Positions 16,088-24,329 are shown, counted from the stretch's first letter. The stretch: DNA of 64,000 bases from Naasia sp. SYSU D00057 (GCF_017916505.1 NZ_JAFMSZ010000003.1:263083-327082); one strand, 5' to 3'. Translations and numbers: made by a program. Notes: generated by a model not told the origin, from the letters alone.

Positions 16088-17101
16088 ATGCCGGACTCCC
16101 CGATGCGTCAGGAGCCGCCCGAGGCGGAGCGGTCGAATGCGCCCGACAACCATTCGGCGCCCGGCTCCTGCTGCGCGCCGGCGAGGGGAAGCGGGTTCGG
16201 CGGCGGCTCCGCACCCGCCGAGCCGAGCACCGGCACGGCGCGGCACTCGATCGAGCAGGTGGACCTGCCCGGCGGCGTCTTCCTGATGGGGGACGCGTCA
16301 GGCGACGGGAACCGCATGGACGGCGAGACGCCCGTGCACGAGGTCGAGCTCGCCCCGTTCCGCATCGATGCGACCAGCGTGACGAACGCCGCGTTCGCCG
16401 AGTTCGCCGAGACGACCGGGTACGCCACCGAGGCTGAAGCATTCGGCTACTCCGCGGTCTTCCATCTCGCGGTCGCCGCCCCGCCGGCCGACGTGATGGG
16501 TTCCGCCGCCGGCGCTCCCTGGTGGTTCGGCGTCCGAGGCGCCGACTGGCGGCATCCCGGAGGGCGGGACTCGGGGATCGACGGCATCGAGGACCACCCG
16601 GTCGTCCACGTCAGCTGGAACGATGCCGTCGCGTACTGCGCCTGGGCGGGACGCCGGCTGCCCACGGAGGCCGAATGGGAGTATGCGTCCCGCGGAGGGC
16701 GGGAGGGTGCGCGCTACCCGTGGGGCGACGGCCTCATGGCCGGCGACGAATCCTGGCGCGTCAACATCTTCCAGGGACGCTTCCCTGCCGCGAACACCAC
16801 CGAGGACGGCTGGCCGACGACCGCGCCCGTGCGCACCTTCGAGCCGAACGGGTTCGGGCTGTGGCAGACGGTCGGCAACGTGTGGGAGTGGTGCTCGGAC
16901 TGGTTCGACGCCGGCTACTACGACGCGTCACCGCGCGTGGACCCTGCCGGCCCCGAGTCCGGTCAGGCCCGCATCCTCCGCGGCGGCTCGTACCTGTGCC
17001 ACTCCTCCTACTGCAACCGGTACCGCAACTCGGCCCGCTCCTCGAACACGCCGGACTCGTCGATGGGCAACGCGGGCTTCCGCACGGTCGCCCTCGCCTG
17101 A
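16088..17101 (+). CDS. Formylglycine-generating enzyme (SUMF1/FGE family)
   Basis: Predicted 337-residue copper-dependent oxidase that converts the Cys of CxPxR motifs in sulfatases to formylglycine. The FGE-sulfatase domain runs from about residue 55 to the end, with GGVFLMGDAS, VSWNDAVAYCAWAGRRLPTEAEWEYA and WEWCSDWFD. The catalytic pair is Cys304 and Cys309 in LCHSSYCNRYR, at the same five-residue spacing as in characterised FGEs. The N-terminal GSCCAPARG is common in actinobacterial FGEs. The ATG at 16088 is preferred to an upstream GTG because GAAGGAG lies before it and would otherwise be coding. Both sulfatases in this window carry the Cys-type motif and are likely clients. Confidence 0.94.
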   Translation: MPDSPMRQEPPEAERSNAPDNHSAPGSCCAPARGSGFGGGSAPAEPSTGTARHSIEQVDLPGGVFLMGDASGDGNRMDGETPVHEVELAPFRIDATSVTNAAFAEFAETTGYATEAEAFGYSAVFHLAVAAPPADVMGSAAGAPWWFGVRGADWRHPGGRDSGIDGIEDHPVVHVSWNDAVAYCAWAGRRLPTEAEWEYASRGGREGARYPWGDGLMAGDESWRVNIFQGRFPAANTTEDGWPTTAPVRTFEPNGFGLWQTVGNVWEWCSDWFDAGYYDASPRVDPAGPESGQARILRGGSYLCHSSYCNRYRNSARSSNTPDSSMGNAGFRTVALA

Positions 17102-17115
17102 GGAGGGGGCTCCTC
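17100..17115. terminator. Short hairpin between converging FGE and sulfatase genes
   Basis: GAGGAG-GGGG-CTCCTC fills the 14-nt gap between the two converging stops. The stem is only six pairs, so termination strength is uncertain. Confidence 0.4.
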
Positions 17116-18765
17116 TTACCGGGAGGGGAGCAGCGGCGCCTCGACCACCTCGCTCGCCGTGAACCCCATCCGCCACGCCCCCATCCACACCCGCTCGCCG
17201 ACCGGCGGCTCGAACGGCCCCGTGTAGAGGCGCCAGCGGCGGCCTCCGGTGTCGGGCAGGCCCAGAGCCGCCGTCCAGGACGGCGGTCCGCCGGCGGCCT
17301 CGCGAGGCGGGTCCGTGGTCCAGGCGAGGGAGGCGCCCTCGGTCGCACACGTCGCCGCGACGCGGCCGTCCTCGAGGAGCAGCTCGGGTGCCGCCGTCTC
17401 CGCCGTGCGACCTCCGGGCCGCCATGTCTCGATCAGCTCGCGCTCGGGCAGGAGCCCCAGGTCGCCGTAGTGCTCGGTCCACTCGTCGAGGGCCGCGCGC
17501 AGCTCGCCGAGCTTCCCTGCGAGCGCGGGGTCGCCCGCCAGGTTCACCGTCTCGTGCGGATCGGACTCGATGTCGTACAGCTCCTCGGCCGGCTTCGCGG
17601 GCGCGACGATCGCCCGCTGCAGGTCGGTGAGCCGATTCGGGCGCTCGCCGCGGGCGAGCTGCCCCGCCTCCTCGAAGGCGAGGCGCCGGAACTCCTTCCA
17701 CGTGTCCAGGTGGTCCGCGTACTCGTTGTGCTGCAGCTCGGATCGATCGGGGTGCAGGTTGCGGATGTAGCGGTAGCGGGCGTCCCGGACGGTTCGCACG
17801 GAGTCCTCCTGCTCGTCCATCCGCTCGCGAGCACCGAATGCGTAGATGTTCGGCGACCGGAAGCCGCCGTCGCTGCCGAAGAGGGGAGCGCCGTGCATGT
17901 GCTCGGGCACCGGCAGGTCAAGGGCGGCGAGCATGGTCGGCGCGAGGTCCATCAGCTGCACGATCTCGGTCCGGACGCTGCCGGGCGCGATCCGCTCCGG
18001 CCAGCGGACGAGCAGCGGCTCCCGCAGCCCCGCCTCGTGCGCCCAGCGTTTGGCGCGGGGCATCCCGAGGCCGTGGTCGCTCCAGAACACGACGATGGTG
18101 TCGTCCCGGAGGCCGTCCCCTTCGAGCTCCGCGAGCAGTCCGCCCACCCAGGCGTCCATCTCGGTGATGAGGTCGAGATAGCGGGCCCACGACTTCCGGA
18201 ACACCTCGGTGTCCGGATAGTAGGGCGGCAGCTCGACGTCCTCGGGCCGGTGCCGCTGCTCGTCGGATACGTGGGAGGTCGCGGCGAGGAACGCGTCGTC
18301 GTCGAGGTAGATCTGCGACTCGTGCGTGACCATGCCGTGGAAGGCGGCGAAGAACGGCGTCTCCGGCGTCGGGCGGTTCCGCCAGTGGCCGGTCTCGCTG
18401 CAGTCGTCGAACGCCGTCGGCGGCGTCTCCATCTGGAAGTCGGTGAACCAGTTGTTGGTCGTGTAGTAGCCGGCGGCGCGCAGGTACTCGGGGAACAGCT
18501 TGACCTCCGGCGGCGGCACCGCCTTCGTCCGCATGTGAATCGTGCCGATCGCCGTCGGATAGCAGCCCGTCATGATGGCGGCCCTCGAGGGGGCGCAGAC
18601 GGGCGCGGCGGCGAAGGCGGCGTCGAAGCGGGCCCCCTCGTCGGCGAGAGCATCGAGATGCGGAGTGACCGCCTGCTCGGCCCCGGGCCACACGCCCGCA
18701 TAGGCGCCGAGGTGCGGGCTGATGTCGTGGGTGGAGATCCACAGGATGTTCGGACGAGTCGTCAT
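17116..18765 (-). CDS. Sulfatase (heparan N-sulfatase-like)
   Basis: Predicted 549-residue sulfatase with the activation motif CAPSR (Cys57), a target for the FGE encoded next to it. The N-terminus reads NILWISTHDISP, with His-Asp in place of the usual Asp-Asp pair, as in the heparan N-sulfatase (sulfamidase) branch. FWSDHGLGMPR supplies the downstream metal site. No signal peptide is visible. GAGGGAAG before the ATG supports the start. It converges on the FGE gene. Residues about 455-549 form an extra beta-rich C-terminal region not needed for catalysis. The substrate is unknown; the fold does not by itself prove N-sulfate specificity. Confidence 0.9.
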   Translation of the reverse strand: MTTRPNILWISTHDISPHLGAYAGVWPGAEQAVTPHLDALADEGARFDAAFAAAPVCAPSRAAIMTGCYPTAIGTIHMRTKAVPPPEVKLFPEYLRAAGYYTTNNWFTDFQMETPPTAFDDCSETGHWRNRPTPETPFFAAFHGMVTHESQIYLDDDAFLAATSHVSDEQRHRPEDVELPPYYPDTEVFRKSWARYLDLITEMDAWVGGLLAELEGDGLRDDTIVVFWSDHGLGMPRAKRWAHEAGLREPLLVRWPERIAPGSVRTEIVQLMDLAPTMLAALDLPVPEHMHGAPLFGSDGGFRSPNIYAFGARERMDEQEDSVRTVRDARYRYIRNLHPDRSELQHNEYADHLDTWKEFRRLAFEEAGQLARGERPNRLTDLQRAIVAPAKPAEELYDIESDPHETVNLAGDPALAGKLGELRAALDEWTEHYGDLGLLPERELIETWRPGGRTAETAAPELLLEDGRVAATCATEGASLAWTTDPPREAAGGPPSWTAALGLPDTGGRRWRLYTGPFEPPVGERVWMGAWRMGFTASEVVEAPLLPSR

Positions 18766-18814
18766 CGACTTCCCTCGGTGCGCGTCGAGCAGGTTCCTGA
18801 AACTCTAACGACGA

Positions 18815-18824
18815 CTAGGGATTG
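18815..18824 (+). promoter_or_regulatory. CTAGRRATTG box upstream of the second sulfatase
   Basis: CTAGGGATTG lies about 50 nt upstream of the sulfatase start. It matches two boxes in the promoter of the ABC/GH3/GH43 operon at 5137 and 5170. A shared regulator is inferred. Confidence 0.35.
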
Positions 18825-18871
18825 GGCGGAAGACGGCTGCCAGGCGTGCCCGCGTCCTCGCCACGCGTTGG

Positions 18872-19279
18872 TCAGTCGAGCGGCGGCGGCACTCGGTGTG
18901 TCGATGCGAGGGTGACGAGCTCCCGCAGGGCCGGCCGGTCCAAGTCCTCCGGCCTCCGGATCTTCACGTGCCGCATGAGCCGGCCGGTGCCCTCGAGGAT
19001 GCCCTCCGGGTCCGGCAGCTCGGTGGCGTAGTAGAAGCCGAACACCACGTGCTTCGGGTAGGGGGCGAGCCAGCAGAACTGCTCGGTCATCTTCTTCGGA
19101 CCGGTGCCGTAGCCGGCCGTGCGCTGCTGAGCCCACACCACCTCGACGGCGCGGGGGAACACGTCGAGGATGAGGGCGCGCGAGCCGAGGGCCAGGGCGG
19201 GGATCGGTTCCGCGAACTCGTCGACCATGGCGCGGAACTCGGAAGGACCGGAGGTCACGACCCCTGCTGCGCCGCCCAT
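18872..19279 (-). CDS. DUF1801 domain protein
   Basis: Predicted 135-residue cytoplasmic protein of the DUF1801 (YdhG-like) fold. Conserved features include WFAY/WLAPYPKHVVFGFYYATELPDP-type sequence and the C-terminal MRHVKIRRPEDLD. AAGGA before the ATG supports the start. Function is unknown; the fold is small, single-domain and often found as a stand-alone gene. It has no evident link to its neighbours. Confidence 0.75.
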   Translation of the reverse strand: MGGAAGVVTSGPSEFRAMVDEFAEPIPALALGSRALILDVFPRAVEVVWAQQRTAGYGTGPKKMTEQFCWLAPYPKHVVFGFYYATELPDPEGILEGTGRLMRHVKIRRPEDLDRPALRELVTLASTHRVPPPLD

Positions 19280-19322
19280 CTCCGGTCCTTCCTGCTCGCT
19301 CCTGCCGAGCGTACCGACCCCG

Positions 19323-20642
19323 CTACGCGGCCGGGCCCTCGACCAGGGTCACCGTGACGTCGATGGAGGCGCCCATCGCGTCCGTGTAGGTGACCGTCAC
19401 GCTGTCGCCCGGCTCGTGAGCTGCGATGGCCGCGCTCAGCTCGTCGGGCGAGGTGACCGCAGTGCCGTCCACGGCGGTGACGACGTCTCCCGCGGCCAGG
19501 CCAGCGGCAGCGGCGGGGGAGCCGTCGACGACTCCGCCGAGCACCGCACCGGCGCCCGCGGCCTGCTGCCCGGAGAGGAGCACGCCGAGGAACGCGGGCA
19601 GGCCGATCTGGACGGTGCCGCTCTCCTCCCCGGACTCGATCTGCTGCACCACCGCGAGGGCGGTGTCGATGTCGATCGCATAGCCGGTCACCACCGGAGT
19701 GCCCGACGAGGCCGCGGTCACGACGCCGACGACCTCGCCGTCCGCGTCGAGCAGCGGGCCGCCGGAGTCTCCCGACACGACGTACGCGTCGACCTCGATG
19801 AGACCGGTCAGCTGCTCGCTGTCCCCGCCGGAGGCGTCGCCCGCGGTGATGCTCTCGTCGAGTCCGCTCACGCTGCCCGACGCCGCGACGAGGGTTCCGG
19901 TGCCGTCCGCGTTGCCGACGGAGGTGACGGCGTCGCCGACGGCCGGGTCGCCGTCGGAGTCGAGGGTCGCGGGCGCGAGACCGCTCGCGCCGTCGAGCTG
20001 CAGCACGGCGACGTCCTCCGACGCGTCGTAGCCGACGACCGAGGCGGAGTAGCTCTCCCCGGTCGACTCGACCGTGACCTCGATGCTCGTGGCGCCGTCG
20101 ATGACGTGGTTGTTGGTGAGGATCGTGCCGTCGCTTGTGAGGATGATGCCGGTGCCGGCCGCCTCGCCGGCGCCGTAGTCCACCTCGGTGACGATCGTGA
20201 CGACACCCGCGATCTGCTCGTCCGACGCGGTGACTGGCGTCTCCTGCGTGCTCGCGGTGCCCGTGTCGGTGCCGTTGCGGTAGGGGTAGGCGTAGCGCGT
20301 ACCGGGGTCCGCGGGGAGGATCACACTCGCCGCGGTGGAGCTCCCGTCGGCGGCGGCGACGCTGTTCGTGCCGGCCGCGAATCCGGTGCCGAGCCCGAGC
20401 GCGAGGGCGGTCGCCGCCACCCCGCCGGCGAGCGCCAGGACGCGGCGGCGGGAGGGCGTGCGCTTCTCGAGCGTGTGGGCGGGAGTCGGCTCGGACGGGG
20501 CCGGCTCGCTCCCGGTGTGCGCTGGCGCGGCCTGATCACGCTCGCCTGGCGTCTGATCGGCCGTGGTCGCTCCGGTGGGCTGGGGCGAGCCGGCCTGAGG
20601 CGCGCCGTCCTGCTCGGGACCGGGGGTGCTGTCGGCGTTCAT
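19323..20642 (-). CDS. S1C serine protease with PDZ domain (HtrA/DegP type)
   Basis: Predicted 439-residue membrane-anchored protease for extracytoplasmic protein quality control. Residues 1-65 are a Pro/Ala/Thr-rich cytoplasmic tail, then one membrane segment (RRRVLALAGGVAATALALG) sets the rest outside. The trypsin-like domain has the triad His179 (TNNHVIDG), Asp210 (SEDVAVLQL) and Ser293 (SGDSGGPLL). A PDZ domain covers about residues 345-435. GGAAGGA before the ATG at 20642 fixes the start; an upstream in-frame extension lacks a good ribosome site. The mature domain is Thr/Ser/Ala/Gly-rich, typical of actinobacterial homologues. Confidence 0.93.
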   Translation of the reverse strand: MNADSTPGPEQDGAPQAGSPQPTGATTADQTPGERDQAAPAHTGSEPAPSEPTPAHTLEKRTPSRRRVLALAGGVAATALALGLGTGFAAGTNSVAAADGSSTAASVILPADPGTRYAYPYRNGTDTGTASTQETPVTASDEQIAGVVTIVTEVDYGAGEAAGTGIILTSDGTILTNNHVIDGATSIEVTVESTGESYSASVVGYDASEDVAVLQLDGASGLAPATLDSDGDPAVGDAVTSVGNADGTGTLVAASGSVSGLDESITAGDASGGDSEQLTGLIEVDAYVVSGDSGGPLLDADGEVVGVVTAASSGTPVVTGYAIDIDTALAVVQQIESGEESGTVQIGLPAFLGVLLSGQQAAGAGAVLGGVVDGSPAAAAGLAAGDVVTAVDGTAVTSPDELSAAIAAHEPGDSVTVTYTDAMGASIDVTVTLVEGPAA

Positions 20643-20838
20643 GGGATGTCCTTCCGCTCGTTCTGCGGATACGAAACGCGTCCGCGCTATGCGGACCCGA
20701 TGGCGCTCCTCGGCGCTTCCTATGAGGTCGGCGGACATCGAGAACGCACCGATCGCGCACGCCGCTCGCGCGGGCACTCGCGGCGGCTCGGCTGTCCAGG
20801 TCCTGCGATCCGCGCCGCGGACAGGGGAGGGTGGATGC

Positions 20839-21438
20839 ATGCAGCTCTACTCGGTGTCCCCGCTCGTGCGCAGCCGCCAGATCGTCTCCGACCTGCTGGC
20901 ACTCGCCGTCGTCGTCGGATCGACGGCGCTGGGGATCACCGTCGGGCTCGCGTTCGCCGCGCTCGGCCGCTTCGGGCGGAGCGTCGAGGAGGCGGGCGCG
21001 GGGCTGCAGCGCTCGATGTCGGACGCCGCCTCGACCCTCGAGGACCTCCCGGTGGTGGGGTCGGCGGTGTCGGCGCCCTTCCGGGACGCGAGCGGGGTCG
21101 GCGCCTCCCTCGTCGCGTCCGGGCAGGAGCAGCAGCGGCTCATGACGACCCTTGGCATCGTCGCCGGGCTGCTCGTCGCCCTCCTGCCGATCGCTCTCGT
21201 GCTGACCGTCTGGCTGCGGCGGCGTCTGGCGTTCGTCCGCCGCGCCCGGCGGGTCTCGGCGCTCGCCGCGTCACCGGCGGGGCTCGAGCTGCTCGCCCTC
21301 CGCGCGCTGGCCGGGGCGCCGTCTCCGCGGGTGGTGGCGGCGGCGCCGGACGCGGTCGAGGGCTGGCGCCGCGGGGACCCGGAGGTCGTGCGGGCCCTCG
21401 CCGACCTGGAGCTGCGGGCGGCGGGCGTGCGGCGCTGA
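20839..21438 (+). CDS. Hypothetical membrane protein
   Basis: Predicted 199-residue protein I do not recognise. Two strong transmembrane segments (about residues 19-42 and 100-125) flank an extracytoplasmic loop rich in Ser/Ala/Gly. A basic stretch (WLRRRLAFVRRARR) places the C-terminal half in the cytoplasm. The C-terminus contains helices with AASPAGLELLALRALAG and a conserved-looking ALADLELRAAG end. GGAGG at 20826-20830 supports the ATG at 20839. Divergent from the HtrA-like gene. No function assigned. Confidence 0.75.
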   Translation: MQLYSVSPLVRSRQIVSDLLALAVVVGSTALGITVGLAFAALGRFGRSVEEAGAGLQRSMSDAASTLEDLPVVGSAVSAPFRDASGVGASLVASGQEQQRLMTTLGIVAGLLVALLPIALVLTVWLRRRLAFVRRARRVSALAASPAGLELLALRALAGAPSPRVVAAAPDAVEGWRRGDPEVVRALADLELRAAGVRR

Positions 21439-21471
21439 GGGCCCCTTGCGCTCCTTCTTCGCCGGTGCGAC

Positions 21472-21496
21472 ACTACTTTCCAAATAGGAAAGTAGT
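21472..21496. promoter_or_regulatory. 25-bp palindromic operator
   Basis: Perfect inverted repeat ACTACTTTCC-AAATA-GGAAAGTAGT, 13 nt before the start of the membrane-protein/HTH gene pair. The size and perfection point to a dimeric winged-helix repressor, most simply the HTH protein encoded at 21922-22248. Confidence 0.7.
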
Positions 21497-21509
21497 TGAA
21501 GGAGGAGCG

Positions 21510-21932
21510 ATGGACGACGAGGTCCTCGACCCGGCGGTGATGCTGGAGCGCTCGGCTCGACTCGAGGCCGCGACGCGGGCGGAAGCCGCCCCGCACGCCG
21601 TCGGCTGGTTCGCCGCGATGGCCGCCCTCATGCCGGTCGCCTTCACCGGCATCGGCGCCGCCCGCGGGGAGCCGGGCATCCTCGCCGTCGCCCTCGTCTT
21701 CGCCGGAGTCGTGCTCGCGCTCAGCGGGCTGCTGCTCGGCGTCCGCGCCTTTCCGACCGGGTTCACCCGCCGATTCGTGCCCGCGATGCTCGTCTGGGGC
21801 GCCGTCTTCGGCGTGCTGCTCAGCGTCGGGCTGCTGTTCTTCCGCGCCGAGCTCGCCTACTGGATCCCCGCCGGCATCGTGACCGCCCTGCCGCTCGCGC
21901 TCGCCGCGCGGCGCGAGGCCCGTGCCCGCTGA
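21510..21932 (+). CDS. Small integral membrane protein, co-transcribed with an HTH regulator
   Basis: Predicted 140-residue protein with four likely transmembrane helices (about residues 32-50, 57-77, 90-110 and 115-133) and a cytoplasmic acidic N-terminus. I do not recognise the family. AAGGAGGAG precedes the ATG. Its end overlaps the HTH gene by 11 bases, so the two are coupled. The strong palindrome in its promoter suggests it is the main target of that regulator, possibly a stress-responsive membrane component, but this is inference. Confidence 0.78.
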   Translation: MDDEVLDPAVMLERSARLEAATRAEAAPHAVGWFAAMAALMPVAFTGIGAARGEPGILAVALVFAGVVLALSGLLLGVRAFPTGFTRRFVPAMLVWGAVFGVLLSVGLLFFRAELAYWIPAGIVTALPLALAARREARAR

Positions 21933-22248
21933 GCCGGAGGAGCGGCACCCTCGGCACGCGCTGGACCCGCTCATCCACCAGCCCGTGCGGTTCTCGATCC
22001 TCGCGATGCTCGCCGCCGCCGACGAGGTGCAGTTCGCGATGCTCCGTGACGTCGTGGAGGTCACCGACTCGGTGCTGAGCAAGCAGCTCGCGCTGCTCGA
22101 GCAGAGCGGCCTGGTGGCGGTGCGCAAGGAGTTCGCGGGCAAGTACCCTCGCACCTGGGTGCGGCTCACCGAGTCCGGGCGCACCGGCTACGACGCCCAC
22201 CTGGCCGCGCTGCGCGCGATCGTCGCGGCACCTCCCGAAGCGCGCTAG
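21922..22248 (+). CDS. Winged-helix transcriptional regulator (MarR/ArsR-like, HTH_34)
   Basis: Predicted 108-residue regulator. The sequence LDPLIHQPVRFSILAMLA, then DVVEVTDSVLSKQLALLEQSGLV and a wing at YPRTWVRLTESGR, matches the small single-domain winged-helix family in which a second domain is absent. The GTG start lies inside the preceding gene. It likely represses its own operon through the palindrome at 21472-21496. Ligand or signal unknown. Confidence 0.85.
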   Translation: MPAEPEERHPRHALDPLIHQPVRFSILAMLAAADEVQFAMLRDVVEVTDSVLSKQLALLEQSGLVAVRKEFAGKYPRTWVRLTESGRTGYDAHLAALRAIVAAPPEAR

Positions 22249-22274
22249 CACAGCTGCTGCGGCAGGATGGCGGG

Positions 22275-23294
22275 ATGGATCCGGTCGCCGCCCTGCACGA
22301 GATCGCGTTCTGGCTCGAGCGGGAGCAGGCGCCCGGCTTCAAGGTGCAGGCGTTCCGCCGTGCTGCCGCCGCCGTCGCGACCCTCGACGCCGAGGAGGCC
22401 GCGCGCCGCGCGCGCGACGGCCGGCTGAAGAGCCTCAAGGGCGTGGGCGGGCGCAGCTACGAGGTGGTGCGCCAGGCGGTCGACGGGCAGGTTCCCGACT
22501 ACCTCGTCGCGCTGCGGGAGCGCGGCGCGGCGCCACTCGTCGAGGGCGGCGGCGAGATCCGCTCCGCCCTGCGCGGCGACCTGCACTCGCACAGCGAATG
22601 GTCCGACGGCACCGTGCCCATCCAGGAGATGGTCGACGCGGCGCGGGTGCTCGGCCGTGAGTACCAGGCGCTCACCGACCACTCCCCGAACCTGACGATC
22701 GCGAACGGGCTGACGAGCGAGCGGCTCGAGGAGGAGCTCCGGGTCGTCGCCGGCATCAACGCGCAGTATGAGGACTTCCGCCTGCTCAGCGGCATCGAGG
22801 TCGACATCCTCGAGGACGGCACGCTCGATCAGACGCCGGACATGCTCGGCCGTCTCGACGTGGTCGTCGCGAGCGTGCACTCGAAGCTGCGCTCGCCGCG
22901 GGACGTGATGACGCAGCGGATGCTCGGCGGCATCCGCGACCCGCACACCAACGTGCTCGGCCATTGCACCGGCCGGCTCGTGCAGGGCACCCGCGGCACC
23001 CGGCCGCAGTCCGAGTTCGACGCCGAGGCGGTGTTCGCCGCCTGCGTGGAGCACGACGTCGCGGTCGAGATCAACTCCCGTCCCGAGCGCCAGGATCCGC
23101 CCGACGACCTGCTCCGCCTCGCGGTCGAGATGGGCTGCCTGTTCAGCATCGACACCGACGCGCACGCGCCCGGGCAGCTCGCCTTCCTCGACTACGGCGC
23201 CGAGCGCGCGGCGCGGAACGGCGTCCCGGTCGACCGCATCGTCACGACGTGGCCCCTCGACCGCCTCCTCGCCTGGACGCGCGCCAAGCGCTGA
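22275..23294 (+). CDS. PHP domain phosphoesterase with N-terminal helix-hairpin-helix region
   Basis: Predicted 339-residue protein. Residues about 1-90 resemble the helix-hairpin-helix module of family X DNA polymerases (LKSLKGVGGRSYEVV). From about residue 98 a PHP metal-dependent phosphoesterase domain follows, with DLHSHSEWSDG, ALTDHSPNL, SGIEVDIL, ASVHSK, LGHCTGR and DTDAHAP as metal ligands. The polymerase fingers/palm domain is missing, so this is a stand-alone version of the C-terminal half of bacterial PolX. A role in DNA 3'-end processing is plausible; other PHP enzymes act on small phosphoesters. The ribosome site is weak. Confidence 0.85.
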   Translation: MDPVAALHEIAFWLEREQAPGFKVQAFRRAAAAVATLDAEEAARRARDGRLKSLKGVGGRSYEVVRQAVDGQVPDYLVALRERGAAPLVEGGGEIRSALRGDLHSHSEWSDGTVPIQEMVDAARVLGREYQALTDHSPNLTIANGLTSERLEEELRVVAGINAQYEDFRLLSGIEVDILEDGTLDQTPDMLGRLDVVVASVHSKLRSPRDVMTQRMLGGIRDPHTNVLGHCTGRLVQGTRGTRPQSEFDAEAVFAACVEHDVAVEINSRPERQDPPDDLLRLAVEMGCLFSIDTDAHAPGQLAFLDYGAERAARNGVPVDRIVTTWPLDRLLAWTRAKR

Positions 23295-23316
23295 CCCCCT
23301 GGCCTTTCCCAGTGCT

Positions 23317-23373
23317 CGAGTTGCCACTTTCCGCCCCTAATCCGGCGGTTGCCGGGCGGAAAGTGGCAACTCG
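23317..23373. repeat. Long perfect inverted repeat (20-bp arms)
   Basis: The arm 23317-23336 (CGAGTTGCCACTTTCCGCCC) is perfectly complementary to 23354-23373, with a 17-nt spacer. It lies between the PHP gene and the ABC exporter operon and could terminate the first transcript, or be a member of an intergenic repeat class. A comparable repeat with the same spacer length lies at 49372-49436. Confidence 0.85.
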
Positions 23374-23405
23374 GCCGGCCGGGAGAACTGGAAGGATCGT
23401 GGATC

Positions 23406-24329
23406 GTGACCGCCGTGATCGCCGCCGAGGCACTCGAGAAGCGCTACGGCGACGTCGCCGCCGTCGACGGGATCTCGTTCGAGGTGCAGGCGGGGGAGGC
23501 GTTCGGCCTGCTCGGTCCGAACGGGGCCGGCAAGTCGACGACGATGCGGATGCTCGGCGCCGTGTCGAGCCGGACCGGCGGCACGCTCTCGATCCTCGGC
23601 CTCGACCCTGACCGGTCGGGGCCCGAGATCCGTGCCCAGCTGGGCGTCGTGCCGCAGACCGACAACCTCGACCGCGAGCTGCGGGTGCGGGACAACCTGC
23701 TCGTGTACGGCCGCTACTTCGGTATGTCGCGCCGCGACCTGGGCCCGAGGGCCGACGCCCTCCTCGAGTTCGCGCAGCTCGCGGACCGCGCCAAGGCGAA
23801 GGTCGACGAGCTCTCCGGCGGCATGAAGCGCCGCCTCACGATCGCGCGGGCGCTCGTCAACGATCCGCGCATCCTGCTGCTCGACGAGCCGACGACGGGC
23901 CTCGACCCGCAGGCCCGGCACATCCTCTGGGACCGGCTGTTCCGCCTCAAGGAGCAGGGCACCACCCTCGTTCTGACGACGCACTACATGGACGAGGCGG
24001 AGCAGCTCTGCGACCGGCTCGTCGTCGTCGACAAGGGTGTCATCATGGCGGAGGGGTCGCCCGCCGAGCTCATCGCCCGCTACTCGAGCCGCGAGGTGCT
24101 CGAGGTCCGCTTCGGCTCCGAGCACAACGTCCGCGTCGCCGAGCAGCTGACCGGCCTCGGCGACCGCGTCGAGGTGCTGCCCGACCGGATCCTCGTCTAC
24201 ACCGACAACGGCGAGCGGGAGTTGGCTGCGATCGTCGGGCAGGGACTCTCGCCCATCACGAGCCTCGTGCGGCGCTCCTCGCTGGAGGACGTGTTCCTCC
24301 GCCTCACCGGCCGGAGCCTCGTCGAATGA
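23406..24329 (+). CDS. ABC-2 type exporter ATP-binding protein (NodI/DrrA-like)
   Basis: Predicted 307-residue ATPase energising an exporter built with the next two permeases. Walker A GPNGAGKST, signature LSGGMKRR, Walker B ILLLDEP and the H-loop TTHYMDEAEQL are intact. The C-terminal SSLEDVFLRLTGR is typical of the drug/lipooligosaccharide exporter branch. GTG at 23406 follows GGAAGGA at good spacing. It overlaps the first permease gene (ATGA). The exported molecule cannot be told from sequence; NodIJ-type annotation reflects fold only. Confidence 0.92.
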   Translation: MTAVIAAEALEKRYGDVAAVDGISFEVQAGEAFGLLGPNGAGKSTTMRMLGAVSSRTGGTLSILGLDPDRSGPEIRAQLGVVPQTDNLDRELRVRDNLLVYGRYFGMSRRDLGPRADALLEFAQLADRAKAKVDELSGGMKRRLTIARALVNDPRILLLDEPTTGLDPQARHILWDRLFRLKEQGTTLVLTTHYMDEAEQLCDRLVVVDKGVIMAEGSPAELIARYSSREVLEVRFGSEHNVRVAEQLTGLGDRVEVLPDRILVYTDNGERELAAIVGQGLSPITSLVRRSSLEDVFLRLTGRSLVE

